Source: Ursus arctos (lineage: Eukaryota; Chordata; Mammalia; Carnivora; Ursidae). Taken from it: a stretch of 64,000 nucleotides of DNA. A model generated the notes under the pieces. It was not told where the DNA came from. It made no database searches and saw only the letters and a program-made list of their open reading frames with translations. Positions 1 to 10,934 of the stretch are shown here, piece by piece. Positions within the stretch are counted from its first letter, which is position 1. Every line of letters starts with the position of its first letter. The translations under genes were made by a program, and so were the position numbers. The stretch spans positions 55,859,689 to 55,923,688 of the forward strand of contig NW_026622797.1 of NCBI RefSeq assembly GCF_023065955.2. Reading direction: 5' to 3'.

Positions 1-940
1 GGTGATCTTCAACTCTTCTTGTTTAAGATGAGGCACTGAAATGTGAAGGAGTCTGACTGTCTGTGCAAGAGTGTGTGAAGGACATGTTCATGATTTTACG
101 TGTGAGTCTTCTCATTTGGCGATTCCCATGTCTCAGATGTGACAGTGTTTTTCCTGGGGCAGTTCAGTTTTTGCAAGATTTGGGGACGGGGACCATGAAC
201 TACCTGTGGCTGTCTGCTTTTGTTAAGAACGTACAATGGAGAAAAAGATACCAAAAGTTAATAGCTACATTTGTATTATGTCATTAAGTATAGCTTCAAA
301 TCCCATGTCCCATGCCTGTGAGTTTGGTGTCCTGTGATGTCTGGAGTCCTTTGGTTCAATTTCCCCTGTGAGAAAACCTCTGTTTTCTTATGGAGGACAT
401 GGAAGTTTAGGTATCTGGTTACTTGGTACATGTTACTCTGTTTTCTTCAAGTTTTGAATATCTCAGGAATTCTATAAAGAAACTCATATCTATGTTAGTC
501 CCTTTTCCTGCTTAGACTGTAAATTCTTTTTTTCTAGTTTTTGTCTTTTATCAAAAATCAATTCGCATTCTTTTTTCTAGTTTATATCTCTCAAAAAATT
601 TTAAATGTTTTATTCACTTTTTTCCTCTCTCTAGTTCTCGTTGTCTTTGCAGTGTAACACTTTTGTTCCTCTAATACCAATTCATAAGACTGGGGAAAGA
701 AGAACATATAAAATATGTTTTCCTGGAAGTCTCTCCCTTTCTTTTCTCCTTACAGAGAGATCCCAACCATTATTATGGCTATAAATTGTCAAGTATGCAG
801 TTAGCTGCAAAAACAGTCACTTTATTTATAACATCACAACTATCTTGCAGCCTTCGATGTCTGTGGTATACCTGACATCTCATTGAACAGTCTATTGCCA
901 TTACACATGCTTTCAATTTTAAAGCAAATTAATTAATTCT
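1..940. other. No gene seen; unassigned AT-rich DNA
   Basis: Short frames only, none with a recognisable protein. I could not assign a repeat family. Confidence 0.5.
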
Positions 941-2335
941 CCAACTTCCCACTCCTGTTCATGTTTCTCCACTTTAATGGACATTTGAATTGTTTTGAGT
1001 TTTAAAATGTAATGAGTAGTTTACTATAAATATTTGTGCACATGTGTTTTGTGAGATATACACATAATATCTTAGGAACTTATTTAGGTACGAGATTACT
1101 GATTTAAATGTGTTGTTTGATTATTGGTGCTATCTTTAGATTGTGTCTAGAATCATCTAAAGTTGCAACTGAACCAGAAATTGAAATGACTCAATCCTGT
1201 AACAGACAGTTAATGCTGTTTGCCAATTGGGAGTTATTTCAAATAAATCATTTACTCATTGCTTTTGCTTCTACATGTTGTTTGGGATTCTCAAAAAATG
1301 GACATTGGGGTCTATTAGCGTCCAGGAGATCTAAGAGGTTGTTGCAAGGTTTCTGGTGGCCAAGATTTGATATCTCAAAATATCACATCTACCGTATTCA
1401 GTTGTTCCAGCCAGTTGCAAAGGGCAGGCTGATTCAAGAGCAATAAAGATAAGATTTGAATGCTAGGATTGAGAGGCCATGTTTGGAGACCATCTACCAG
1501 ATATATTACCTTTTGTAAACATCCAGTTTTCCAAAATAGATGCATCAATATATGGATGCTCCAGGCCTTCCACACCTTCATTAGTACTTGAAACTTTCAG
1601 TACTTTTAATTGTAGCCAACATGTATAGGCATATTATTGAGATTTTAATATGCATTTTCCTAATGAGTATATTGCTGAGGAACTCCAAGTCTGACCGCTT
1701 GACTGTTCTCTGGGGTAAAGTGTCTATTAATTTGTGCCCAGTTTTTATTATGTTGTCTCATTTATTTTTCTTATTTATAGGAAATTCTGTATATATTTGA
1801 CATACATATTGCATTTCAAATATATCTATTGTTCATATGCTCTTGTATGTGGTTTGTCTTTGCATCCTGACAATGTTGTCCATTTATGAAAAACAGTTCC
1901 TAATTACAGTAAAATCCAAAATATTTTTTTTCTTTTATGTCTAGTGTGTTTATATTCTGTTTAGAAATTTTGTCTACTCCAAGGTCATACATATATTTTA
2001 GAAAATTTCATTCTAGAAGCATTATAGTTTATGTTTATCTTATTAGGATCTATAATCTACTCAAACTATGTTTTCTATTTAATTTGAGGTAGGAATAAAA
2101 GTTCATTTCATTCTATACAAATCTTTAAATGTTCCAAATTTCAGTGGAACTTTTGTCATAAATCTGGTGACTATATATACGTTCAGGTCTTTTTCTAAAG
2201 TTTCGATTATCTTTCTGTAGTCTATTTGTCTGTATGCTTTGCACATGTTTTGTTATATTGTATTTTTTTGCTAGGTACCTATGTTGATAGTATTTAAATC
2301 TCTAAGGAAAGTATAGATGATAAAGTCTTAGTAAT
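940..2335 (-). mobile_element. Old antisense L1 ORF2/3' fragment, interrupted
   Basis: Parts 940-1110 and 1500-2335 read as the reverse complement of L1 ORF2: 'TGGACATTTGAATTG', 'TTTTCCTAATGAGTATATTG', 'CTACTCCAAGGTCATACATA', 'TGAGGTAGGAATAAAAGTTC'. The copy is strongly diverged and has many stops. About 390 bp between the two parts is not L1. Recognition is by eye. Confidence 0.6.
1115..1495. repeat. Possible LTR-like insert splitting the old L1
   Basis: The sequence between the two L1 blocks ends in a phrase resembling the end of MaLR-type LTRs ('GGCCATGTTTGGAGACCATC...CCAGA'). I see no TSD, so the family is a guess. A 112-residue open frame across it has no recognisable domain. Confidence 0.3.
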
Positions 2336-2689
2336 TTGCACAAAATTAACAGCTTGCAAGTGATGGAACAAGGCTTTGTGTCCATGCCTGTTTGCCTAAC
2401 AATTTGTGTTATTGATACTTTAAAATACAAATTTCTATGATAATAATATCACTTTCACATAGAATTATGGTGCAAATCAAACAGAATAACAAAAGTGAAT
2501 CCTCTTTACTAGCTGGAAAGCACTAAAAACCTGAACGAATTATTAAGAGATAGATGTACTTTTTACTGGGTCAGAAGACATCAGTTGTGAGTCTTGTCAT
2601 TATTAGTTATATGGCATTGCAGAAGGTACTTACACTTCCCGTGACAGAGAATATTTGCCTTCAAACTATCTTAAATCCTTGGCATAAAA

Positions 2690-3240
2690 TTAGACTATAC
2701 ATTTTCTAACATCCTTTGTAGTTACTTATGACTATGTGATTAATTTCGGCCAGTGAAATATGGTCAGTGAGGCACCTGGGTGGTTCAGTCGGTTAAGTGT
2801 CTGCCTTCGGCTCAGGTCATGATCTCAGAGTCCTGGGATTGAGCCCCACATCAGGCTCCCTGCTCAGCGAGCAGCCTGCTTTTCCAACTCCTCCCCAATA
2901 GTGCTTGCTCTTGCTATCTCTGTCGCTCTCTAAAATAAATAAAGAAAATCTTAAGAAAATATATATGGGCAGCAGTGATGTACAGCTCTTCCAGTGCTAC
3001 CCAGTAAAAGCTTCCCATGCATTTTCCTCCATTATCTACCTTGCCTAATGTGCTGGTTGCATATTAATACACAGGACAAATTCAGAAACCAAAGCTGAAA
3101 GAGGCAGAGCTCTCATCAGTCTGCATTCCAGAATGTCTATGTGAACCAGAAAACTTCCCCTCATACCAGATTCCTACAAGCTTCTATTAGAAACACCATG
3201 AGCAAGAAATAAATATCTGTCAAATTAACTCTCTTGGATT
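2690..3240 (+). repeat. Old mammalian interspersed repeat, family not named, split by a SINE
   Basis: 'TTATGACTATGTGATTAATTTCGGCCAGTGAAATATG' continues after the SINE into 'GAGCAAGAAATAAATATCTG'. This arrangement occurs widely in mammalian genomes. I recognise the pattern but cannot give the library name with confidence. Confidence 0.4.
2771..2962 (+). mobile_element. SINEC, older copy
   Basis: Diverged head GGCACCTGGGTGGTTCAGTC with a body to an A-rich tail. The flanks ATATGGTCAGTGA (2758-2770) and ATATGGGCAGCAGTGA (2963-2978) look like a decayed TSD. Confidence 0.85.
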
Positions 3241-3922
3241 TCAGAGTTTATCTATTTTATAGTATACTGTATAGTCTTCACATTTAATCTGTATAGTATT
3301 TTGCATTTAGATTGGTACCCATATAAAACCCTTTTTGAATATTTTTAAAAATGTGAAATTTATCCTTTTCCGTAAGTTTGTCTTTCCTTGTACTAGTTAC
3401 ATTTATAAACAATATATTATAGCAGTAGGAAAAAAACAACAGCAACAACAACAACAAAAAAAACACACCCAAAAACCAAAATAAAACCCCATAGCACTGA
3501 CACTATCTTTGTATCACAAAGAGAAAAATAAGCTCTTTTAAAAAACAAGTAGGTGCTTATAGTAAATTTTAAACAAAATGCATATTGAAAAATACTCCTT
3601 CATCTCGAAGTCTATTGCCCTTTATTACATGCTATAAATCCTAAAATTAATTAGAACTGCACAAATGATAAGAATAAAATCCCCAAACTATAAGCATTGG
3701 TTTCAATGCCAATCCAGATACCCAGATACACTAATATGAAATTTTATATTACACTTTCAAGTTGAGAATAACTTCTCAGGTGCACTTATATTGGAGTTTT
3801 ATATTGAGGCTCTTTTCTGGAATAAAAATATGTATTGTTTATAGAAACATTGATGTGTAAAATGTAGTTTAGAAAACATTCTATAAACTTAAGCATACAA
3901 TTTTCCATTTTAAAATGGCTCC

Positions 3923-3965
<43 letters not shown>

Positions 3966-6123
3966 TTTGTGGAATAAATGGTCAAGTTTTCAAAAGGACT
4001 AAGGAATGTAGCATATTAATTCTTGATTTATTTGTATCATTTTTTTCCTCTTTCTCTCTATCAGTATCAGAGTCATAAAAAATAAAAAGTAGCACAGAAG
4101 CCTTAGTTCTGGGGCTGCTCCATCTCTCGTCAGGAGTACAATTGACAATGGTGCTAGCGTCCCTGCATTGCCTGGGGCTCTGTCAAAGATTAATCTGCTG
4201 AAGGATAAACTGTCTTTAATACATGGCTCTTTCATAATCTCTTAGATTTCTGTGATATTACATTATATTACAACTCCTACTTCAAAGATCTCAGAGTGCT
4301 TCACAGATGTCATGTATTTCCTTCTCAGACTCCCTCCAAGGTCAAATCTACCAAAAAAATTATATCCTCTTTTTTATGATGGGATTTCTCCAAACATGCA
4401 GCAACCATAATGAAGTGTTCAGCATAAATAACTCTCAACCTACAATCACAATTATGTGGAGGAATATGCAAAAGTAAAAGTAATCATAAGATAACTGAAT
4501 TTTTAGTTGTAATAAATTTTTCAATTTAAATTATATCATTATGACTATTAACATAATTGATGAGAAAATTTTACAAAACCTTCATTATTCAGCTATAAGC
4601 ATCCTTTAAAATCAATTCTTACAAAAATAGTTTCGCTTTTTTTTTTCCCCAAAACAAGGCAGTATGCTCTCATGGAAAATAAATTCAATTTGTTTTGAAT
4701 TGAATCAGCTTTCTATCTTGATTCTGACACTAGCTATCTAACTTCAATATGAGGATCATCAACTAACTAGTGGGAGTTTTGTGCACTGTAAACTATTACT
4801 GAAATTAATCCAACCCAATGGATAAAATGGGAGATAGGAAAATATTTATGTATACATGTATATATTTTTTATTTAAAATTGCAGGAAACTAAGGAAAATA
4901 TATAATAGCTCCCTCTTGATGAGTATCTACTATGCATCAGAAAAAAAATGAATAAACTCTATTTACCAGCAAAAACAAAAGTAATATTTTGTAGGTCAGA
5001 ATATTGAGAATGAAGTGACTTTCAAATTCATCTAATAAGTGGATTAGCTTAAATGTGAATCAAGGATCACTAATCTTTGAATTATCTGTGATACTGTAAT
5101 GACATCTGTTATGCAGTGAATATCTCATATAGTTTAAGGGAGAAAGCCAGAACTATATACATAAAATTGCTTCAAAACTAATGGGCATATATGCTGAAAT
5201 GCCCACTATTTTCTACCAGCAATAGTAGTCTTGGTCTTGAACAAATGTTCACACTCCTGGGACACAGTAGATGAGGTTTATTTAGCTTTAATGAAACACA
5301 GATGACAGCCAATAGAGCACACATAACAGACTAGCAGATGTCTCCTGACTTTGAGGACAGCTTCTGATTGTATTACTTGGTAAGACAATTACTTGGTACT
5401 GAGACATATGTGATCAAAAGAGACTCAGCCAAGTAGATGAGGAACTCCTCATTTTAGGGAATTGTCCTCTTTGACATCCCTTTAGGTCTTACTTTGCTGG
5501 TCACACAGCCTTCTCAGAATGACGTGAGTAGCCCCTATTCTCTAGCTTAGCAAATTTCATCATTTAATGGTTACTCATCAATTCTACATTATAAATTATC
5601 AATCTGAGCAGCCAGATGGCAACTTCAGCAGGATTGTCATTTATTTTGTATCTGATCTATTCCTATATATTGCATGACTAAGGAATACAAGGAAGATTAA
5701 ATGGAGAGTCAAATTCTCAGGCGTTCTTGATGTTAGAGGAAAGACTACAGGACAGTTGTTTAACCACTCCTTTTCAGATCTTATCAAGCTTATGCACTGG
5801 ACTTAATTGGAGATACCTAAAGCCAATTCCCTTCTGCCAAGGGTTCCTATAGTTGCTGCTTCTAATTTTCTATTGAGGTGTTAGATTGTTTTGTCTTCAT
5901 ACAAAGTCTATTCCCATATACGTCTAATCTGCTCTTTTCAGGTTGGAAAATGTTCTAAGGATAAAGATCTCATGCAAAGGAAAAAATAAAAAAGTTAGAG
6001 ACAGAGGACCTATGTCTAGTCATACTATTCCCTAACTTTAGGACATCAAGGAAATATGTTGAACTCTCTGATTATTAATCAGTACAAGAAGTGGGATTGA
6101 CTAGATGATATCAAAACCTATTT
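3241..6123. other. No gene seen; unique or unassigned DNA
   Basis: AT-rich. Contains an A-rich (AAC)n patch near 3436-3470 and a (TTTA) run at 3923-3962. Short frames carry no recognised domain. A weak MIR-like patch lies near 4700-4800 and is not strong enough to call. Confidence 0.5.
3923..3962 (+). repeat. (TTTA)n microsatellite
   Basis: About ten uninterrupted TTTA units. No SINE or L1 body is attached, so it is not an obvious retroelement tail. Confidence 0.9.
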
Positions 6124-6135
6124 ACAAATCAAATA

Positions 6136-6337
6136 CTCTTTTTTTAAAGATTTATTTATTTGTTTGAGAGAAAGAGAGAGAGAAGCCCAAGCAGGAGGGG
6201 TGGAGGGAGAGGGAGAGTGAAACCCAAGCACACTCTGAGCTGAGCACGGAACCCAAAGTGGGGCCTGATTCCATGACCCCGAGATCTAGACCTGAGCTGA
6301 ACAGATGCTCAACTGACTGTGTCATCCACGTATCCCT
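6136..6337 (-). mobile_element. SINEC, antisense
   Basis: Starts with an oligo-T/ATTT tail and ends with the reverse complement of the SINE head. The TSD ACAAATCAAATA is at 6124-6135 and 6338-6349 (perfect). The body is quite diverged, so this is an older copy. Confidence 0.9.
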
Positions 6338-6349
6338 ACAAATCAAATA

Positions 6350-7612
6350 TTCTGTATATCTCTGAGTCTACCAAAACACTCACACTGAGTATAACACTAG
6401 CTCAGAGGGAGATTTGGGATACATTCTATATAGCAGTATGTATTTTTGATGCTGATAGGAGAAAGGGAAAATCTGGGACCAAGAGAGGCAGCTAGCATAT
6501 ATATTTTTTTCGATTATTTTCATTCTGAGACTCTGTAACGATTGTACACCGCTGCCCATTGCCATGTAACTTGCAGTGCTTTCCTGTGGGAGGAGTTGCC
6601 CTTCCTTTCCTTGTTGTGTGGCTTGGCCATGTGAATTTGTTTAGGGTAAAAATCTTTGTAGAAGTGACATACGACAGTTTTGAGGAGAACCTTTAACAGT
6701 CATTACATGTTTCGTAGCTTCCTTGAACTTTTCCATCTGTTCCAAAGTCAGCATGTTTCAGTAGTGTTGATCCCATCGAAGGCATAGAACACAAAAGCAC
6801 AGCAAACTTGCAGCCTACATGTAATGAGAGAAGATACATCTTTGTTTTGAAAGTCACTGAGACTAGAATTGTTATCAGTTCATGAATTCCAGATGGTTCA
6901 ATAAGCAATATCAGAAACCAGATTTCTACATAGCAACATCTAAATAAATTACACCTCAAAGGAGATTCATGTGTGTATCTCATTTTGTGGAAGTATTTAA
7001 GCCTATGTAATTTAACCTCCCCCAGAATATATGTGTCCATGTATCTGAACATAATAAACTAATTCAGCCTGACACAGAACATAAAGTAAAATTAATATTT
7101 GATATTTTAATACATCAGATGAAAGTAAGATGCATCAGCTGACTGTAATTAAATTTATATTACTTATCTATTTGGATTTGGTGATTATCAAAATACCCAT
7201 ACTAAATTGCTAAAATTGTATGATTGAAATAAACTCATTTGACAATTTCTTTACTTCACAAACGCCTTAATATCATCCCCCAAAATTGTCATTAGCATTG
7301 TTATTGTCAATGGTACATGATAAGAATTGGTTAGTAACAGATTGTAATAAAGGAATAAATGATATATTGAGTAATCAGTTTCAGAATTCTTTCTAGGACT
7401 CTAAACCTTACTCAAATGCAACATAGAAAGTAACATTGAGCAAATATTAGCAATGATTTTGAAATCATTTAAAATTCATTTTTGGATATTTTTTCCAGAT
7501 TGGTTAGAAAAATATATGACCAAAATACTATTCTCAATGAGGTCTATAAATGTAGATCTAACCATTGTATTCATTTGCTTTATATAAAGAGAATTAATAA
7601 AAGAAACATTGA
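6350..7612. other. No gene seen
   Basis: 6570-6830 faintly resembles the unnamed repeat at 2690 ('GGCTTGGCCATGTGAATTTG'). A 119-residue antisense frame at 6693-7052 shows no domain. Nothing else is recognised. Confidence 0.4.
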
Positions 7613-7625
7613 AATATTGCTAATT
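7613..7625 (+). repeat. Left TSD of the RAC1 retrocopy
   Basis: AATATTGCTAATT, repeated exactly at 10161-10173. It sets the left edge of the retrocopy just before the 5' UTR. Confidence 0.9.
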
Positions 7626-8201
7626 ATGTTGGGCTCTGGCTTCAGGTCACTGGAGGGTGAGACAGCCTGGACGGCAGCCCCCACCCTGCGCCTTGCTGCC
7701 AGGCTGAGGTGCACAGAGCCCGCAGAAGCGCCCAGATGCAGGCCATGGGGTGTGTAGTGGTGGGAGACAGAACTGTAGGTAAAACTTGCCTATTGATCAG
7801 TTACACAACCCATGCATTTCCTGGAGAATGTATCCCCACTGTCTCTGACAACTACTCTGTCCCTGTTATGGTAGATGGGAAACCGGTGAATCTGGGTCTA
7901 TGGGATACAGCAGGACAAGAAGATTAACGGATTATGTAGCCCATCCCATTCGCAAATAAATGTATTCTTAATTTGCTTTTCTCTTGTGAGTCCCGAATCA
8001 TTTGAAAATGTTGGAGCAAAACGGTATCCTAAAGTGGGACACCACTGTCCCAACACCCTCAACATCTTAGTGGGGACCAAAATTGATCTCAGGGAGGACA
8101 AAGACATGATTGAGAAACTGAGGAAGAAGAAGCTGACTTCCATCACCTACCTGCAGGATTTGGCCATAGTGAGGAGGTCCGTGCTTTAAAGTACCTAGAG
8201 T

Positions 8202-8580
8202 CGGTGATGGGTATTAAAGGGGGCACATACCGGGGCGCCTGGGTGGCTCAGTCGTTAAGCATCTGTCTTCGGCTCAGGGCGTGATCCCAGCTTTCTGGGA
8301 TCGAGCCCCACATCTGGCTCCTCCGCTGGGAGCCTGCTTCTTCCTCTCCCACTCCCCCTGCTTGTGTTCCCTTTCTCGCTGGCTATCTCTCTCTCTGTCA
8401 AATAAATAAATAAAATCTTAAAAAAAAGGGGGGGCACATATTGCATGGTGTACTGGGTGTTATATGCAAATAATGAATCATGGAACATTGCATCAAAAAT
8501 TGGGAATGTACTGTATGGTGACTAATATAACAAAATAAAAATTATTAAATAAATAAATAAATAGATAAATAAATAAATAA
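8202..8580 (+). mobile_element. Short 5'-truncated L1 3' end inserted in the RAC1 pseudogene
   Basis: Carries the carnivore L1 3' terminus ('TGCATGGTGTACTGGGTGTT', then 'GTACTGTATGGTGACTAA') and an (AAAT)n tail. It is flanked by 15-bp TSDs, TAAAGTACCTAGAGT at 8187-8201 and 8581-8595, which are RAC1 coding sequence. Only about 180 bp of L1 is present. The rest of the interval is a SINE that landed inside it. Confidence 0.9.
8230..8429 (+). mobile_element. SINEC (tRNA-derived SINE), nested in the L1
   Basis: Full-length copy from GGGGCGCCTGGGTGGCTCAG to an A-rich tail. Its TSD GGGGGCACATA at 8219-8229 and 8430-8440 is L1 sequence, which proves that it arrived after the L1. It is the newest layer of a three-deep nest. 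Confidence 0.95.
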
Positions 8581-10160
8581 TAAAGTACCTAGAGTACTGC
8601 CCTCTCATGCACGGAGGCCTCAAGACAGTGATGAAGCTGTTAGAGGAATTCTCTGCTCCACTGGCATCAGGAAGAGGAAAAGAAAATGCCTGCTGTTGTA
8701 ACTGGCTGGGCCCTCTGCTGCCGAGTGCCCCTCGGAAACTTTGTACACTGTGCTCAAAAATGGTATAGACTTCACATGCAATTCCAAGTTTTTGTGACAG
8801 ATTAGTTTTTCCATAAAACCATTTTGACGAATCAGTAATTTTTAAGTTTTGTTTGTTTAAGTGTAAGACTTCAAACTTTCACATTATATTAAAATTTAGC
8901 CCTAAAATGACAAGATTTCTTAAAGACATATTTTTCAAAAGCCCCTATTCTCTCTCACATTAAGAGTTGTCAAAGTGCGTTGTGAACTAAGTTGCATTGT
9001 TGTGCTGAGAACACTAAGCACTAAACCTTTCATGACCTTTGTCTTTAAGAAGAGACTGCAGTGTCTCTTTGGAAAAGCAAACACTTCCAAAGTAGTTTCT
9101 GATGTCCTTCATGAAATGTTGCCGTGTAATGCACCCCTATATCAACCCCTGTCTGTCCCCTAACACTGTACTGTATGTCATCATGGAATGAGTGTAATGA
9201 CTCAACTCTTCAGATCAATCTTATTGATTTTGCAGTGAGATTTAAAAAAAAAAAAAAAAGGAAAAAAACTTAAGAGTATTCTCTTTTGCTGAGATTTTGA
9301 ACACACCTCTTACTCCCTTGACCCTCTGGGGAAGTATCTGCTCTAGCCGTGGGCGCACCAGGGTGGGGTGCGTGCAGTGGAGATTATGGAGATTATTTAC
9401 ACTGTATTGTACACGCCAGAATCAAAATGAGTAAAAGTGTCATGGGTGAAATTTTAAAAGGTTAATCTCTGTCAAATGCAGTAAATGACAAAGAAAGGTC
9501 GGTATTATCACTAAGTAGCTTTAAGCTTTCCCTTATTAGACTTGCTATCCTTCCTGAAATTGGGCATTTAATTCATCTTTGAACTGGTCATTCCCATAGT
9601 TGCTAACTTAGTGCTTTTCTTGCAGAACCCCTTGTTAATGAGCAATATGCTTCCTTGTATTATAAAATCTTTCTGAGAAGGCAGTAGAAATTTTTTTTTG
9701 TAGGTTAGTAAAAGTGCATTCCTGTTTCCTTGTTGCTTTCCTTAGTTTTCTAGTAAGTTGGTGTAAAAATCATGTGCGGCAGCTTTATAGTTTTTGAAAT
9801 ATTTTAGATATTCCTAAACTAAGAACTTCTTAATGTCACTGTCTTGCCAAATGCTGTAACTTGTACTTGTACCTTGACTAATGCTGACCCTCCTCTTGGG
9901 CTAACCCCAATGGACATACCCTTCCGGCTACTCTGCCTAACTATGTTCCTTTGGGTCTGTGAGGTTCTGTAAGCCCTTGGTGAGGCTAACAAAGTTCTGT
10001 ACGACTTACACACTGGCAAGAAGACACCTTTCAACCACTGGAACAAAATTTTTTAAACTGACAGTTGTAGAATTGTGGAGTGTTTTACATTGATCTTTTG
10101 CTAATGCAATTAGTGGTATGTTTTGCATGTATGACTTAATAAATCCTTGAATCATAAAAC

Positions 10161-10173
10161 AATATTGCTAATT
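10161..10173 (+). repeat. Right TSD of the RAC1 retrocopy
   Basis: Exact match to 7613-7625, only a few bases after the parental poly(A) site. The former poly(A) tail is therefore reduced to a few A residues. Confidence 0.9.
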
Positions 10174-10425
10174 GAAACAATCCTAAGTAAACCTTTGTAC
10201 TTAGTAGACGAAATAGAAAAATATATGTTGAGTGTCTTCAAAAATTGTCATATTGTAAAATTTTATGGGGATAATATAATCTTTCACCCATGTGCTGTTG
10301 CCATATCAAAGTATATTCTTCAGATATATTTCTAGTGTTTTTTTTATTCTTGCATAAAGAAATGCATAAAAAAGATAAATACCTACATTATTTATTATAG
10401 TAGTTAAAAATAATTTCCTTTCCTT

Positions 10426-10908
10426 AAAGATGTCTACATCCTGATCCCCGGAATCTGTGAATATGATAGGTTATATGGCAAAGTTAAATTAAGGCCATAG
10501 GTGGAAGTAAAGTTGCTGATCAGCTAATCTTAAAATAGAGGTTATCTTGAATTATCTATGTGGGTCCAATGTAACCACAAGGGTCCTTAAAAGTGGAAGA
10601 GGTAATTAGAAGGGAGAGTCAGAAAGATGGCAGCTTGAAGACTGGCCCAATGTTGCTAACTTTGATGATGGAAGGAGAGGGCCATGAGCCAAGGAAAATG
10701 GAACCACTAGAATAATAATAACAAAGACAAAGAAATGGAGACTAGATCCTCCCTCCAGTAAGAGCGCACCATGACAATGCCTTAATCTTAGTCAGTGAGA
10801 TCTATATTAGACTTCTGACTTATAGAACTGTAAGACAACAAATTTGTGTCATTTTAAGACACTAAATTTGTTATGACTTATCACAGTGACTATAGAAAGT
10901 TAATACAT
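10426..10908 (+). mobile_element. MaLR-type solo LTR (MLT1-like)
   Basis: 'GATGTCTACATCCTGATCCC', 'CACAAGGGTCCTTAAAAGTG' and the end 'TTAATACA' follow the MaLR-type LTR pattern: late polyadenylation region, '...AGACACTAAATTTG', terminal CA. The 5' TG end is missing. The subfamily is uncertain. Confidence 0.65.
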
Positions 10909-10934
10909 CTATCCAATACATCTCATTGCAATTC

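Larger units (their letters stand above)
7626..10160 (+). pseudogene. RAC1: RAC1 processed pseudogene (full-length retrocopy, disabled)
   Basis: Intronless copy of the mRNA for RAC1, a Rho-family GTPase that controls actin at the plasma membrane. The start ATG is at 7736, and 63 RAC1 codons run to a TAA at 7925-7927. They include the P-loop (GDRTVGKT, with Arg where RAC1 has Gly12), the switch I threonine and WDTAGQED. A 2-nt deletion in the following Tyr-Asp codons creates that stop. A second frame (about 7930-8189) matches the middle of RAC1 ([15 protein letters not shown]) and ends at another stop after a 1-nt deletion. The C-terminus resumes at 8596, and the KRKRKCLLL-type end with its CAAX box finishes at the TAA at 8699-8701. 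The stretch 8702-10160 matches the long RAC1 3' UTR, with AATAAA at 10138-10143. Perfect 13-bp TSDs (AATATTGCTAATT) lie at 7613-7625 and 10161-10173. Almost no poly(A) tail is left. The gap at 8202-8580 is an L1 carrying a SINE. RAC2 and RAC3 are excluded mainly by the 3' UTR. Confidence 0.95.

Noticed and set aside
2771..2840. tRNA-like sequence with A-box and B-box motifs, as in all SINEC heads
   Set aside because: These are tRNA-derived SINE promoters, not tRNA genes. The cloverleaf is not complete, and the sequence continues into the SINE body and tail.
7400..7625. Possible native promoter or 5' exon upstream of the RAC1 copy
   Set aside because: The TSD at 7613-7625 marks the insertion edge. 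Upstream DNA is AT-rich and shows no CpG or promoter features.
9819..10046. 75-codon antisense frame in the RAC1 pseudogene
   Set aside because: Reverse strand of the RAC1 3' UTR; no protein similarity recognised.
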